From Pholis gunnellus (Eukaryota; Chordata; Actinopteri; Perciformes; Pholidae), in contig OU342806.1 in the NCBI GenBank assembly GCA_910591455.2, positions 18,374,841 to 18,438,840 on the forward strand: a stretch of DNA of 64,000 nucleotides. The letters are read 5' to 3'. Below are positions 21,937 through 33,825 of this stretch, in pieces. Every line of letters begins with the position of its first letter. Within the stretch, counting starts at the first letter, position 1. The translations under genes and the position numbers were made by a program. Below the pieces are notes generated by a model. It was not told the origin of the DNA. It was given only the letters and a program-made list of their open reading frames with translations, and ran no database searches.

Positions 21937-22159
21937 ATTTGGCAGCCAGAGTTAGTGTCAAAATCGAACATTTATGAATGATAACTGGGTCGTCAGTTCA
22001 ACAAATCATAAAACAACGAGGTTCAGCAACTATGGACTACAAAACAAATCTCAGAAGCAGTTGAAATCTGACACACCTCATCTCGACTGTTAGTCTCCTG
22101 AAGGATTTTTCAAAGAGAAACGCACTCCGTAATCTTCTAAAAGGGAGATCTGAATCGGC

Positions 22160-22720
22160 TTTAGACATTTTACCTTGACAAACTGGAATGTGCTGTAGAA
22201 TGTAAATTGCATTCCCGGAAGATTTATAGCCAAGGAAGCAATAAAAGGAGAAGTGAATCGTTGGGTGAGAAAAAAATGTTAATTCTAAATAAACTGCTTC
22301 TGAAGTTTCAGTCCCAAGGACACAGCAGGATTGTGACTTTGGACATGGAATGAGTCTGCAGCAGCAATTTATGATTACAGCGGGTTGGTGTAATGAACGC
22401 CCTGTCATGTAAAACTCATAAATCATGTCATGCCGGCGGAAACATTTCATAAAACATGATTAAAAGTGTCGTGTAACATTGGGAGCGACGTCGTCTGAGT
22501 GAGACATGTTAATTGTGCACTAATGATATGTAATGAATGTCATCAGCCCCGAGGCTTCGGCTAACGAGCTAAATGAACTGGCACTAATGGGCCTGTTAGC
22601 TTATCTTAGCGCTAACATTAGCTAGCATAATAAAGGGTTCATCCTCTGCTGACAGCGGCCGACGGCTGTGACTGGCACTGCAAGTTTCCAGAGTTGCCAT
22701 ATTACAATTAGATACTTCTT
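22160..22720. other. Candidate conserved non-coding element cluster
   Basis: Repeat-free, complex sequence. Contains AAACTCATAAATCATGTCAT, a TTAATT/CTAATGA/GTAATGA cluster within 22508-22540, and GCTAACATTAGCTAGCATAAT at 22610-22630. The 137-codon minus-strand frame over part of it (22037-22450) has no recognisable domain and could simply reflect low stop density. Confidence 0.3.
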
Positions 22721-22934
22721 CCGAAATGCTTGTTGACAACAACAAGAAAACAAAGACTCTGAGGGCTTTTTAACACACTGACAGCTAACCGTGACGACAC
22801 AAAAAACAGTTTGCAACAGACCTATTTGCATTTTTGTTTTGCCCCAGATCCTCCTCCTGTCCTCCACCTGGACTCCAGATCCAGATCCGGAGCCAGCTGC
22901 CAGGCTTTCCCAGGACCCCCAAGTCTGCTAGGTA

Positions 22935-22975
22935 GCAGAAGAAGAAGAAGAGGACGAGGAGGGAGGGGAACTGGG
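22935..22975. repeat. (AGA)n / GA-rich tract
   Basis: About six AGA units, followed by GAGGACGAGGAGGGAGG. Confidence 0.85.
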
Positions 22976-23122
22976 GCCTACTCTTTCGCTCCCTCTCTTT
23001 TTTTTCTTTTCAATTGACCATGACAGCTGATTGATGGCTATCTCCTCAGCCCGACAAAGAGCAGCATTAGCATGACTAAAGCTATGTACAGTAGAGTGGG
23101 GCAAACACTAAATTACATGTTA

Positions 23123-23161
23123 CCCCCCCCCCCCCCCCCCCCTTCCACCCCCCCCCCCCCC
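23123..23161. repeat. Two poly-C runs (20 and 14 bases)
   Basis: Twenty C, then TTCCA, then fourteen C, followed by a CT tail to about 23172. True length may differ because such runs are prone to sequencing slippage. Confidence 0.93.
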
Positions 23162-23299
23162 TCTCTCTCCTCTCCACTCACTCAGCCGAACAGCACGGCA
23201 GGCCGACAAAACAAAACAAAGTATGCTTTTTGTCCCTCCTGTGAGCCATTAAACAGTACAGCTTGACAGCTTCTTCAGAAGAAGACACACAAAAGGCCT

Positions 23300-23301
<2 letters not shown>

Positions 23302-23350
<49 letters not shown>

Positions 23351-23378
23351 TAGAGAGAGAGAGAGAGAGAGAAAGAGA
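23302..23378. repeat. (GA)n microsatellite
   Basis: About 21 pure GA units to 23344, then a second GA block after ACAGAGTAGA. Confidence 0.96.
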
Positions 23379-23379
23379 C

Positions 23380-24125
23380 CAGGGACCTCTTCATATGAAT
23401 CTAATTAAAGCAACAAGCCCTCCAAACTTAACAGCGAAATAGGTACTTTCCTATCAGCGTTCAACCTCTGTGTTTCAGGTTTAACGGTGACCGACTTCTT
23501 TAAACACAGTGCATGTCAGATTGTCTGAAACTTGCATCACTATGAATACCTTTGAGGAGAGCCTGTTTAGTAAAACTTGCCCCTCTCAATCGCAAACCCT
23601 CCGCCCACCATTTGACACAGCATTAAAACAAAACAACAAAAAAGAACTTCAGATGTAGTCATGCAACTCTGCACAAACTGGTTTGTTTCTAATACACCAT
23701 TGCCTGGTTATGGCTGACAATGCAGACGGCTCCAGGGTTGTCTGGTACAAAACTTTAAGCTAGCTAAACTTTTCCAACAACCACATCTGGCAACACACCT
23801 GCATTGGACAGTGAGATATGTGCAAACTATCAGGATTTATACCAACACAAACTCTGCAATTGATCTTTTTATATTTTCTACTATTTGTGGTCTATTGCAG
23901 CACATTCAATCTACCTTGATATTGCTTTTACTTCACCTTATGAAATCCTCAGTCAGAGTAACGAATTGTCTTTAATTGAAAATGTCCTTTCAACACTTTG
24001 AAGGGTGAGCACATTAACAATGATGTAAATTAAAGCAGCACACAGGGCATCCCCGGATGGCTAGATGGAGAGAAGGATGACCACATACCGGCCCAGTGTC
24101 CTCTCTCTCCCTCCGTCTTTTCCTG
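23380..24125. other. Unique non-coding sequence
   Basis: Nothing recognised apart from A-rich AAAACAAAACAACAAAAAA near 23626. Confidence 0.5.
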
Positions 24126-24129
24126 TCTC

Positions 24130-24330
24130 TTCTCCCCCACTTAGGCCAATCTGTTCTCTAATTGTTCATTCATGGTGTGAATCTTTAAATAGGAGGCCCT
24201 AGCCTGGTGCTAAGATAATGACTCGCTCTGTGTCGTTAGCAAGCGAGGCTAAATTACCGCTCGGTGCAGAGTTACCATGGAAATAGGCCACAATGAGAGT
24301 GATTAGTCTTGTGTCTTTTACACACCGAGA
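24130..24330. other. Candidate conserved non-coding element
   Basis: Contains TTCTCTAATTGTTCATTCAT, GGCTAAATTACCGC and GTGATTAGTC in complex sequence without repeats. Confidence 0.3.
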
Positions 24331-25045
24331 CACTTTGCAGTTCAGCAGGAAACACAGGAAACCCTCCTTCGTTCCCCCTCTCTGCCTCTGTATCTACTGC
24401 AAGTTGTATTTTCAGAGTCAGTCGCATTAATAGCATTTCATGTATACTTAGGTTGCCTCTTGGGAATGAATGAGAATTAATATAAATTGTACAGCTGTTG
24501 TCTGTTTGACTGCTTTTTGTTTATCTGCATCGTATCTAATTAGTCAGGAAAGGCTGTCGAATACACATCAAATAGGAATACATTTGTGGCTTTCTATGTA
24601 AACTTATCAGTTTCACCTTCAATTTTGTTTCATTTGCAGAGTCAACAGACACTTTCAGATGAATCTTTCTTGCAATGAGTTTCTATGACAACCTTTTTCA
24701 ATCACCAAGTCACAGTGTCGGATCCTTTGATAAGGATTTTATTTCCCTTTACTGAGGCAACCACTAGATTTTAATGTCTTTGTGGAGATTTGTAGCAGCT
24801 AACTGTGGTATTTATTTAAATGTATTTCTGTTAAATATGTTCATTTTTAAACTTTTTTATGAACTGGCCTATTTCACTTTTTGTCTATTTATTTTCTCGC
24901 TCCCTCTCTGTTTGCTCCTCTTTATCTTTCCCTGTTTTCATGAATAATTGTGACTATTTGTTGCTGTTTTCTTCTGACGCATGTTTGTTCCTCTCCTCTC
25001 TTATGTCTTTCCCTCTGTTGCTCAGCATACAACTCTTTCTCAGTG
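24331..25045. other. Unique sequence turning pyrimidine-rich
   Basis: AT-rich at first, T/C-biased after about 24850. A 107-codon frame runs into the GT array and is not supported. Confidence 0.5.
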
Positions 25046-25046
25046 C

Positions 25047-25048
<2 letters not shown>

Positions 25049-25085
<37 letters not shown>
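25049..25085. repeat. (GT)n microsatellite
   Basis: About 18 GT units with a GCATGTGTAC tail. Confidence 0.96.
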
Positions 25086-25086
<1 letters not shown>

Positions 25087-25333
25087 ATGTGTACTTGCTC
25101 ATCCACATTTGATGATCCTAGGGGTGCGTGTGAGTGGCACGCCGCTGATACACAACATGAGAGTATTCTGCCCACTTCCTAGCTGCCTCTCCCCCAAACA
25201 AGGAGAAAAGGCAGGAGAGGAGAGGAGATTATCTGTCTCAGTGTGAGGTTGCCAGTCAATGTGAACATCAGGAGTAGAGAAACTGAAATAGCCATCATTA
25301 CCTGGTCTGCTGCTGGCACCCACTGAGAGGTCT

Positions 25334-25368
25334 CTGTGTGTGTGTGTATATATGTGTGTGTGTGTGTG
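25334..25368. repeat. (GT)n with central TATA
   Basis: Two GT blocks around a TATATAT core at about 25347-25353. Confidence 0.93.
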
Positions 25369-25639
25369 CCAGTCAAACCAGTGGTCTCCAGAAGATCAGT
25401 GATCATAATATTTCTCACCAGAGGAGGTTGAATGCTAATCAGTGATATGATGACTCAGCGCATGAACACAGAGCACAGAGTCTCCAGCGATGCTTTTAAA
25501 TATATTTCAAACATATCAAAGTGACTCCAGGCTTCCCAGAGTGTATGCGTGTGACTTCATCTTCCCCTTGAGATTACCAGATAATATATTGACGTGTTTT
25601 TGTGTTTTATAAGAAAATGTAATTGCTATCATGCAAGTA

Positions 25640-25701
25640 TTAGGCTTGCATTCAAAATCTTACTTCAGTAAAAGTATGTAAGTATTATAAGAAACATTTT
25701 C
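25640..25701 (+). mobile_element. 5' part of the split ACTTTCCACCACTG-family repeat
   Basis: Segments CTTACTTCAGTAAAAGTATG and GTAAGTATTATAAGAAACAT match the upstream part of the same family found at 21730-21936. The sequence is interrupted here by the element at 25702-26082 and resumes at 26083. Confidence 0.6.
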
Positions 25702-26082
25702 TTAAAGTAGTGTTTAAGATTTAGTGCCATCTAGTGGTGAAGTTGCAGATTGCATCCAAATAAATACCCCTTCGCTCACCCTTCCCTTTCTAAGAGTGTT
25801 GGAGAGCTACGGTGGCCTTCAGGTAACATAAAAACACAAAAGGTTCCTAGAGCCAGAGTTTGGTTTGTCCCTTCTGGGTTGCTGTAGAAACACGACGGTG
25901 CAACACAGCGCACTCCGTGAAGAGGACCCGCCCCTTATGTAGATATGAAGCTCTTTTTGTAAACTAATGAAAAACCAACAATTCTTAGTTTCAGGTTATA
26001 CACTAATAAAAACATAGTTATGGATATTATATTCCATATCTGCCAATAACCCCCCCTTAAATCCTACACACTGTTCCTTTAA
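25702..26082. mobile_element. TTAA-flanked MITE (non-autonomous DNA transposon)
   Basis: The body starts near GATTTAGTGCCATCTAGTGG and includes GGTGGCCTTCAGGTAACATA, a sequence I recall as abundant in percomorph genomes. The right end reads TCCTACACACTGTTCCTTTA. Its reverse complement matches the left end with a 3-base deletion, so terminal inverted repeats are present but eroded on the left. TTAA lies outside each end (25702-25705 and 26079-26082), as expected for a TTAA target-site duplication of piggyBac type. It has no coding capacity over about 373 bases and is inserted inside another repeat. Confidence 0.8.
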
Positions 26083-26520
26083 AGAATCCAAAGTAAAATG
26101 GTGTATTATGCAGCAATAATATACTGTTGGGTAATTTAATCTACAGCAATGTATCACATTCTATAAGATCATCATATGTTTGTAGTGTGAACTTTTCATG
26201 AGCTTCAGCTTTGTGACGATGCATGCTACTGCTGACCCAAGATGTTTTTTAAATAGTTAAAGTATCTTAAAAAAGCAGGCAGATTTGAGCAACCCGTGTA
26301 GGGAAAAAAATAAAATCACCAAATAAGGAGATGCGTGGTTTCCACTGGACAGGAAGGGTATGAAAAGTCATTTTTAAAGTCACTGAAGCTGTCAGACAAA
26401 TGTAGTGAATTAAAAAGTACAATGTTTGCCTCCTGTGGAGTAGAAGTATAAAGGTGCGGAGACACTCAAGTAGGAACAAGTACCTCCGATTACGTACCTT
26501 GTACTTGACAGTACTTGACG
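26083..26520 (+). mobile_element. 3' part of the split ACTTTCCACCACTG-family repeat
   Basis: Resumes with TCCAAAGTAAAATGGTGTAT and continues through TTTAATCTACAGCAATGTAT, GCTGTCAGACAAATGTAGTG and GTGGAGTAGAAGTATAAAGG to TTGTACTTGACAGTACTTGA. It stops before the canonical end seen in the 21730-21936 copy. With 25640-25701 it rebuilds one interrupted insertion. Confidence 0.65.
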
Positions 26521-26599
26521 TTTGTTCGATTGAGGGAAGTGCTAAATTTATTTACTGCACCAAATTCATAGAGAGGAAGTCGGGTAGATTGCGTACAAA

Positions 26600-26675
26600 G
26601 AGCAGACCTGAATCCTGTGTGTGGTAAGGTTTAGGCAACAAAAGCACTTTGGTTAAAGTTAGTGGAACATATTAG
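26600..26675 (-). mobile_element. Interspersed repeat fragment (TTGTTGCCTAAA family)
   Basis: Read on the minus strand it contains AACTTTAACCAAAGTGCTTT and TTTTGTTGCCTAAACCTTAC, related to the plus-strand copy at 19185-19405. Confidence 0.5.
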
Positions 26676-28120
26676 TTAGTATTAAATAACCATACGCTTT
26701 GAGTATATACTGTATAAACTAACCATAAAAAAGTTGAATCTTTAAGAGTGAAACCTTTTTTATCCGGACGCCATGATGTTCCAATCAAAAAGCATTTGCT
26801 GTTGGTATAGATGTAATTTCTCGGAAACAGAAGTTGACAGAAAAACAACATTTTACTGAAAGTAAAAAAGTTCCAGGAAAGACAACTTAATTCCCTCACA
26901 AAATTGTCTTGTCACTACATTTCGTCAACAATTTTTTGGGCCGTTTCATAAAGGAAGCAGACATTTGGCCAGTCAGCCAACATATGACAAATGTCCCAAA
27001 CAAATGGCGGCTGAAAGTGTTGTAGGATGTATTCAAGTCGTTTGCTGAGTAAAAGTTCAGCTTTGCATTTCATAATTGTAGTTCTTCGACCAGAAATGGC
27101 ACGACACACTAATTGATTTTCAGCCTCAGCTGGACTAACACATTCACACTATTATGTCTTCCTCAGAATAAACAGGGACGAGGATATAAGGCAAATACAC
27201 TACATATATAGTGAAATTTGTTTTAAATAGTCTGGATAGATAGTGTGACAATCAATCACACTCTGAATAATCTTAGATTAGAAAATCAAGGTGACAAACA
27301 GTGTTTTCACTTACTCAACAGTGTAAAGATGCCTCTGTGCCTGTTGATAATCAAACTAACAGTTTACTTATATGGTCATGCAAAGCCAATATCCACGTTT
27401 TGAAAGAGAAACAACAGTCATCAAAATCTCAGCTGAGTCTGTTAATGACTTCCGGTATTTTGGATAAGCTGATAAAGTCCACTTTCCTCTGCTGTCTCAC
27501 CGGCTCAGAGTGTAACATTCAAACACACATGTAATAAACAACATGAGTTGCTCTCGCCGACAAACTTACCTTGACACGCGTCAAGGAGTTTTATTTCGCA
27601 AACTCTTCCAGCTTTTTGTTTGGCGCACCCAACTTTATTCAATTATAGGTGGTTCCTGGTTATTGTCCGGTGCTTTCTAACAATCTATTACCCACCCAGG
27701 CCCGAGCTAATGCTCTTAGCACACATTACTAGCAGTAATCCTCATCTCCAAGCTCAAGCCGTTGTGTCTGGACCATGTGAGTGGGGCTGCAGCAGTGACA
27801 GCAGGTGCTAAAGCCTCAGCTAACCCTGGCTAACACCGCCTGAGCTCCATAAGACAGGAAATGCTGGGAGGGATACTTACCTACTTACTGAATTACGTAC
27901 TGACTTACTTACACACACGCATCACACACACACTCCCTGACTCACTGTGTCACACACATGCACATGAAGGGCGGGGGACTTAAAACAAAGGCGGCGTGCC
28001 GAACTGGAGGAGATGATCGTTGGGTCACATCTACATGACAGTTCAGCACCGCAGGAAAACGACAGGGCTTCCTAAACCCCTGGAGGGGCTACCGTTAGCC
28101 CTCGGGCCTGTATTCTCACA
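26676..28120. other. Unique sequence
   Basis: No exon or repeat recognised. A degenerate TTAC-rich stretch lies at 27877-27910 and short interrupted CA runs at 27911-27961. The 27550-27830 part is complex and repeat-free but carries no clear motif. Confidence 0.5.
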
Positions 28121-28121
28121 A

Positions 28122-28144
28122 TGTGTGTGTGTGTGTGTGTGTGT
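28122..28144. repeat. (GT)n microsatellite
   Basis: Eleven GT units. Confidence 0.93.
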
Positions 28145-29815
28145 TGGCTTAAGAATAACACATTTAAAATTCTAATTACCTTACAGTTAAGATTAACGCC
28201 GCATAAATCATTGAAATTAACACCTGGTGAAACGTTAACATCTGTTAAAAGGGTGATATTAAATGCTTACAGCCTCTGATGTCAACACTTTAATATTCAT
28301 TTATGTATTGACCAGAATGTGAAATGTGCCTCTTTTGGATCTGAACATACAAATATTTCTTTTCTGCGTAAACCTGCAATAAATCAAAGTGTAAACAGAG
28401 CCAGGGGAGAAAGGAGAGTCAGTGTTTGCTTTCAGTTAAAGAAGCCTGGTGGTTCAAGTTTCTAAGGTGGAAAAGGTGAAATGATCTGAGAGTGGAACAA
28501 ATGAAATCAAACGATGACCTGTCGACATGACAGGGAAATATATGACAGTAACACAGAGAGAGCTGAAAGCAAAGTACGCGAGAGAAGAAGAAACTTCACC
28601 AAAGCTTGAAGCACAAAAGTAAAAATCATACTGCCAGCCCTGTGTGACATAAACCTTCATAGCGAGGAAAGAATAGAGCAGCTAACATATCTTTATCAAG
28701 GTCAGAGAAGCTAATAAAATAACAAAATTAACACTATTTGAACGTAGTTTGTAGGAGACGGGGTTGCGTGAAGTTCAGTTGAATTATTTTCATGAGGAAA
28801 AGCTCTCGGTAAAGATCAACTCTCTCTATACAGATGTACAAAACACCACATGATATGTTACTGTGGCTCGTTATGTTATGTTTAATATGACGTCAGTGTG
28901 ATATGTTGGCTACGGCATGTAAGAAGGAAAATATGAAATGTGAGACTCAGAATTGGCACATGGTTATACTTTTAAATGGCTTGTATATCCAGGGACAAAA
29001 AAAAAAACTGGGACATGAATTATCTTTCACAAAATTACAATAACAACCAAATATATAGCACTCTTCCACACAAAAGAAATCCTAACATTGCATTTAAGAT
29101 TACAGTGATTACACAATTACATGCACACATTTCCCTCTCCGTTTCAAACACCAATGGTAGTTTTAATTTTTAAATGAGGACACTTACTGACGTCAGTTTA
29201 CTTCATTTCTTCCCTTTTGAAACATGACGTGGACATAAGGAAGTTGTCCGGATGAGGGACGGGGCATTTTGTAACTGTATTTAACATGTCATCATTGCAG
29301 CTTGATCCTCGCTGGGGGAGGGTTGGATATTCCACGTGTTGAAGTGACAGAAACAACAATGTGTGCTCTTCACTGGGTACAGAAGGAAGAAACACAAACA
29401 CTGGACAATCATGGTGCCTAAAGCCAAAGCAAATATACCTGCCGTCCAGGTAAAACTATGACACCACAACACAGGAAGAGACTCCTGCCGCGTTCGATTC
29501 TGTTGCCACCACGCGTGCAGAGAAAATAAGACGTGTTCACAAAACAAACCGTTTCGTCCCTGTGAGATTATCGTGAGATACTGTCTCCTCATTGATGGGA
29601 ACGTGTCAGGCGGTTTCACGGTACTCTGACTATCAGACTTTTGTTGAGAGTCAGAAGAGGATGTCCTGACCTCTCTTTGTTGGAGGTCAGATGATTTCCT
29701 TGAGGTGAAAACTATCAACCAACGTATTGATTAGCACTAATTAGGATCAATCTCACTGTGTTTAGCTCAGCAGGGGAAGTCTGCGGTGTGTGTTGGAGCG
29801 GTCATGCATACGTGG
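28145..29815. other. Unique non-coding sequence
   Basis: A 145-codon minus-strand frame (29281-29718) has no recognisable domain or splice context. No repeats recognised. Confidence 0.5.
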
Positions 29816-29819
29816 CCCC

Positions 29820-29822
<3 letters not shown>

Positions 29823-29865
<43 letters not shown>

Positions 29866-29906
29866 TTGCCTGTATACATTCCTCTGAGTGTGTAGTGTGT
29901 GTGTGT
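29823..29906. repeat. (GT)n arrays
   Basis: About 18 GT units at 29823-29859, then a short degenerate GT run at about 29888-29906. Confidence 0.95.
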
Positions 29907-30036
29907 CTTTGTCTCGGCTGTCACCCTGAAGGTTATCTCCGTGGTGGCAGCATCGTCAGGTGACAGCCGCCTCCCTTGATGCCAAGCGAGATGTCAAACT
30001 GTCCTTCCAACCACGGTTCCCTTGACGACAAGAGTA

Positions 30037-30121
30037 ACACACACACACACACACACAGGCACATGCGCACACACACACAGACGCAGACACACCAAACTCA
30101 TCCTCTTTTAGTAGTAGGTGA

Positions 30122-30153
<32 letters not shown>
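30037..30153. repeat. (CA)n and opposed (GT)n arrays
   Basis: CA at 30037-30057 with an interrupted tail to about 30092, then GT at 30125-30153. Opposed arrays 67 bases apart. Confidence 0.94.
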
Positions 30154-30155
<2 letters not shown>

Positions 30156-31575
30156 GGTCCAGTAGGGCTGCTCAGACTTTGATAAGCTATCACATGTCCC
30201 AGGTGATGGTCTCTAACAGCACATCAGTCCAAAGGCACTGCCTGACAACCGAATCAAACGCACCCAGACCAGACATCCTGGCAACCCAAACCAAACAAAC
30301 CCAAACTGACAATATATATTCTACATACATTTCCCTGAAACACACCTGCAAGAAAGAGAACCTTTTATTTGTGACTGTTTACCCAAAAAAAGGAAACATC
30401 CCTGATAAGGAAGTGTATTTAAGGGACACGCTGGTGGTTCAGTTTACTAATGTGTTCACCATGACGGCCAGGAGAGCCACAGGAGGGCCTTACAGTGCAG
30501 CGGGCCACAGAGATGCCAAGCCTTTGCTGCTGCCATGTGTTTGCACTTTCTAGAGATCGCTAATAAATCGAATATATAACCAGAATTCTTCCAATTTTTC
30601 CACAAAGGAGGAGGAGATCTTTTCACTGCAGCTCCTGCTAATCGTCTTCTTCCTCTATATTTTATAATATTCTAACCCTGCGGTGCGTAAGCAATAAAGC
30701 CCCTTGGGAACTTGAAAGCTTTATTTAACTCTACAGCGGTGGGTTTTAGTTGAAATGTGGGCGCCAACAATGAAACAGTAAAGCAAGACAAACTTTTCAT
30801 AATCATTCCAACACCCCAAGAGGGCAGCGCTCAAAGGAAAACTAGCTCATCACAACTTGGATTTGATTTTCATAGCTTGGGTTATTGGTTCCATCAGTTA
30901 TGAGGATTACTGAACTCACCAAAGTATTCACTGTGATCTGGGCTCGGCAACATTGCAATAAAAAGGCCCAATGGGACGAAAAACTCAAGGTCAGACAATT
31001 ATACAAATTGAAAGTCAAACTTGTTTTTGAGAGAAATCCCACAACAACATCCTCCACAGACGTCCTGGTTCTACTTTGACCTACCACACTTGCCATAGTT
31101 GTGCACACTCATGGATTCACTCACCTTTGGCTTTACCTGCAAAAAAAACGGTTTTAGACAATTTGGAAAAGCTGCTGGGTTGTTTACAACTTGTAGATTA
31201 TCTGCTCACTCGGGTTTCTTGCCCTGTTAGACCCATTTTTATCTCTCCTCCGCCTGATCTCAGCAATGACTCTGTGAGCACAATGTTATTATAACTAATA
31301 GAACTGATGGAAATAAAACCCAAGTTGTTGACAATTGAAGTAGGGGCCATAAGTCAAACAATAAACTGTAACAGAGTCATAACAACCAAAACGGTCGTGG
31401 ATTAAAGGCTGACATACTTTCAGGGGAAGAAAATGTATTTCTGAGGCTTTATCGCTCTATGTCCCCCCCAAATAAACAATCCAGTAAGCAACTGTTATCT
31501 CCTTTGAGTGTAACATTTACTTTGTTTGTCATTGCTACATAATCGAGTGGCACAACAGGGAATACTTCACACCTA
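30154..31575. other. Unique non-coding sequence
   Basis: A 142-codon frame (30125-30553) begins inside the GT array and shows no domain. Nothing else is assignable. Confidence 0.5.
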
Positions 31576-31582
31576 ATACTAT

Positions 31583-31583
31583 G

Positions 31584-31615
<32 letters not shown>

Positions 31616-31701
31616 CAGCATGCCTTGTACAATTACAGAATTACAGCTTCTTGCAAATGAGACATGACAGAGAAAGCATGCTAGCACTGTAGGGCTGTTT
31701 C

Positions 31702-31756
<55 letters not shown>
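31583..31756. repeat. Two (CA)n arrays
   Basis: CA at 31583-31612 and about 25 units at 31706-31756, separated by unique sequence. Confidence 0.96.
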
Positions 31757-31757
<1 letters not shown>

Positions 31758-31955
31758 GCTCTCCCATAATGAAGTGTTTCCCGTGCATGTGATGTCAGTG
31801 ACACAGGTTCCATTACCTGGCCTGTCACAACGTTGCCCTGGCGATGGCCTGTCAGATACTGTTTGGTTGCCATGGCGAGAGACGTTGAAATCCGCATGAT
31901 TCAATAAAGCAAGGCTTTGATTGGTTTAGCTGTAGGAAATTATTCAGCATGATGT

Positions 31956-31956
<1 letters not shown>

Positions 31957-31993
<37 letters not shown>

Positions 31994-32012
31994 AGAGAGA
32001 GGGTGTGTGTTT
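31957..32012. repeat. (GT)n microsatellite with GA/GT tail
   Basis: About 17 GT units, then GGGAGAGAGAGGGTGTGTGT. Opposed in sense to the CA arrays at 31583-31756. Confidence 0.94.
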
Positions 32013-32059
32013 CGCTGTACTTGTTGTTAAATGTTGCTATTTCTTCAACAGTTTACTGC

Positions 32060-32118
32060 TATATACTATATCTATATCTATGTATGTGTATATATAGATA
32101 TATATCTAGATATACATT
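32060..32118. repeat. AT-rich quasi-palindrome
   Basis: TATCTATATCTATG is followed by TATATAGATATATATCTAGA. The arms can fold into an AT-rich hairpin. Confidence 0.55.
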
Positions 32119-32305
32119 TAGGGTTAAGATTTTGATTAGTCACATGCACATTTTTCTCATTAAATAAATAAATCAATGAAATCTTTTCTTGATGAGCATC
32201 GCACCATAGAAATCCGTTTTTTGAGGTAAAATGTTGATTATCTGCTGCAACAGTCTCAAAAAAGTGAAAGTTTCAGCTAAGAATGTTCATTTGGTAGATT
32301 TAAAT

Positions 32306-32545
32306 CTTAAATCTGTCCAATAATTGGATGACCAAATACATGAAAATATATATGACATCACTATTTACCCTTCTATCATAGCTGTACATTGTGTTTAGTG
32401 ATAATTAGCAAAATTAGCAAATGCTAACACGCTAAACCAAAGTGGTGAAGATGGTAAAAATTGTCATTGTGAGCATGTTAGCATGCTAACATTAGCATTT
32501 AGCTCAAAGCAGTGCTTAAATACAACCTCACAGTGCTGTGGAACA
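32306..32545 (+). mobile_element. Interspersed repeat copy (GCTAAC-rich family)
   Basis: Contains AAATCTGTCCAATAATTGGA, GTACATTGTGTTTAGTGATA, GTGAGCATGTTAGCATGCTA and TTAGCATTTAGCTCAAAGCA, phrases in the same order as a very common dispersed repeat I recall from percomorph genomes. It is truncated after the CACAGTGCTG segment. Non-coding. Confidence 0.65.
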
Positions 32546-33060
32546 TTGAGTTTTGCTATGATATCTTAAATATCAGCTATTTGATGTGCTAGGTGTATTC
32601 AGTCCGAGTTTCAGATCGGTCAGTGAAAGAATAGGCAATGTTTATATATTGATTCTTTCCAATTCTGAGAAATACAATCCAAACTAAATTCAGAAGTAAC
32701 AGAATTTGAGGTGTATTTACAGTATGTTTCTATATTAATCGCTTTGATACTGACAAGTGTAAACATGTAAAAAGCAAATGCGTCAAGGAATGCTGATCTC
32801 TCACACACACACACAGTATCGCAGGCAAATGAGCTCTAGATAAGACAGGAGGAGGAGTTTTGGTTCCATTCAGTTGACTCGTTTTTTCTCACCACCGGAG
32901 GGAGAAAATAAAAGTAATTGATTTCACTGTTTTCTTCTGGTGTCAGATCTGCTTCCATTTATCATCATCAAATCTATCGCTCGCTCGCTCTCTCGCTCTC
33001 CTTGTTTGTTCTGCTAATTAACTTTATTACCCTGATAGCTCCCCACTGCCTCTGACGAAA
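32546..33060. other. Unique sequence
   Basis: Short CA run near 32803-32815 and a CGCTCGCTCGCTCTCTCGC low-complexity run near 32979-32998. Nothing else is recognised. Confidence 0.5.
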
Positions 33061-33067
33061 ACAATTA

Positions 33068-33070
<3 letters not shown>

Positions 33071-33127
<57 letters not shown>

Positions 33128-33160
33128 TTCTCTCTGTCTCTCTCTCTCTCTCTCGCTCTC
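33071..33160. repeat. (CT)n microsatellite
   Basis: About 24 pure CT units to 33119, then interrupted CT with GTCT, TTCT and CGCT variants. Confidence 0.96.
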
Positions 33161-33527
33161 GTCCTGAGGCTTTGCTGCTGTACACTTATATCCATCTGTC
33201 TCTGTCTGCGTGGCTTCCTACACGTTTTGAAAACTTCTGAGATGAGTTAGCGGATTAGGTTTGCTTGGTTCAAGTAACTAATGGATTTTCTAATAACGTC
33301 CTTGACAGACACAGACAGCATGTAAATATCAGGTGAAAATGGGGGTCACAATAATTTGCATTGCATAATCCTACACCATCTATTATGATAACACGTTGAG
33401 CAATTTCTTTGTAATGTTGAGGAAATACAAAAAGACCATTAAGGTTTCCATTAAGCTAAACCAATGCATCATCATTTGCATGAAAATAATAATTTGCATG
33501 AAACCAAACTACTTTCTGTGTTCCTCA

Positions 33528-33530
<3 letters not shown>
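33161..33530. other. Unique sequence
   Basis: AATTTGCAT motifs recur at 33353, 33472 (ATTTGCATG) and 33492. The sequence is otherwise unremarkable. Confidence 0.45.

Positions 33531-33534
<4 letters not shown>

Positions 33535-33568
<34 letters not shown>
33535..33568. repeat. (CT)n microsatellite
   Basis: About 16 CT units. Confidence 0.95.
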
Positions 33569-33687
33569 GTGGCAGACAGGACAGCATTACATTGTCAGTG
33601 GTAATTTACCTCTCATCGGTCTTCACTAATTATTGTCACATTCATCAGATTCATCAAGGCAAGAGGGGCTAGGCCTGAGAAGCTGAG

Positions 33688-33712
33688 GTGTGTGTGTGTG
33701 TGTGTGTGTGTG
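33688..33712. repeat. (GT)n microsatellite
   Basis: Twelve GT units. Confidence 0.95.
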
Positions 33713-33825
33713 ATAAGAGGGACAACGCGTATTCATCTCTAATTAGACCAAGCTGTGTGATTAATTATACAGTCCGCCTTTTTTACTCCATGGGCTGAGG
33801 ATGATGTTGTTGATGGGAGGTAAAA

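Noticed and set aside
22037..22450. 137-codon minus-strand frame as a protein gene
   Set aside because: No recognisable domain. The overlap with a possible conserved element is a simpler explanation, so it is kept only as a finding.
29281..29718. 145-codon minus-strand frame
   Set aside because: No domain or family resemblance. It is within the length expected by chance in 64 kb.
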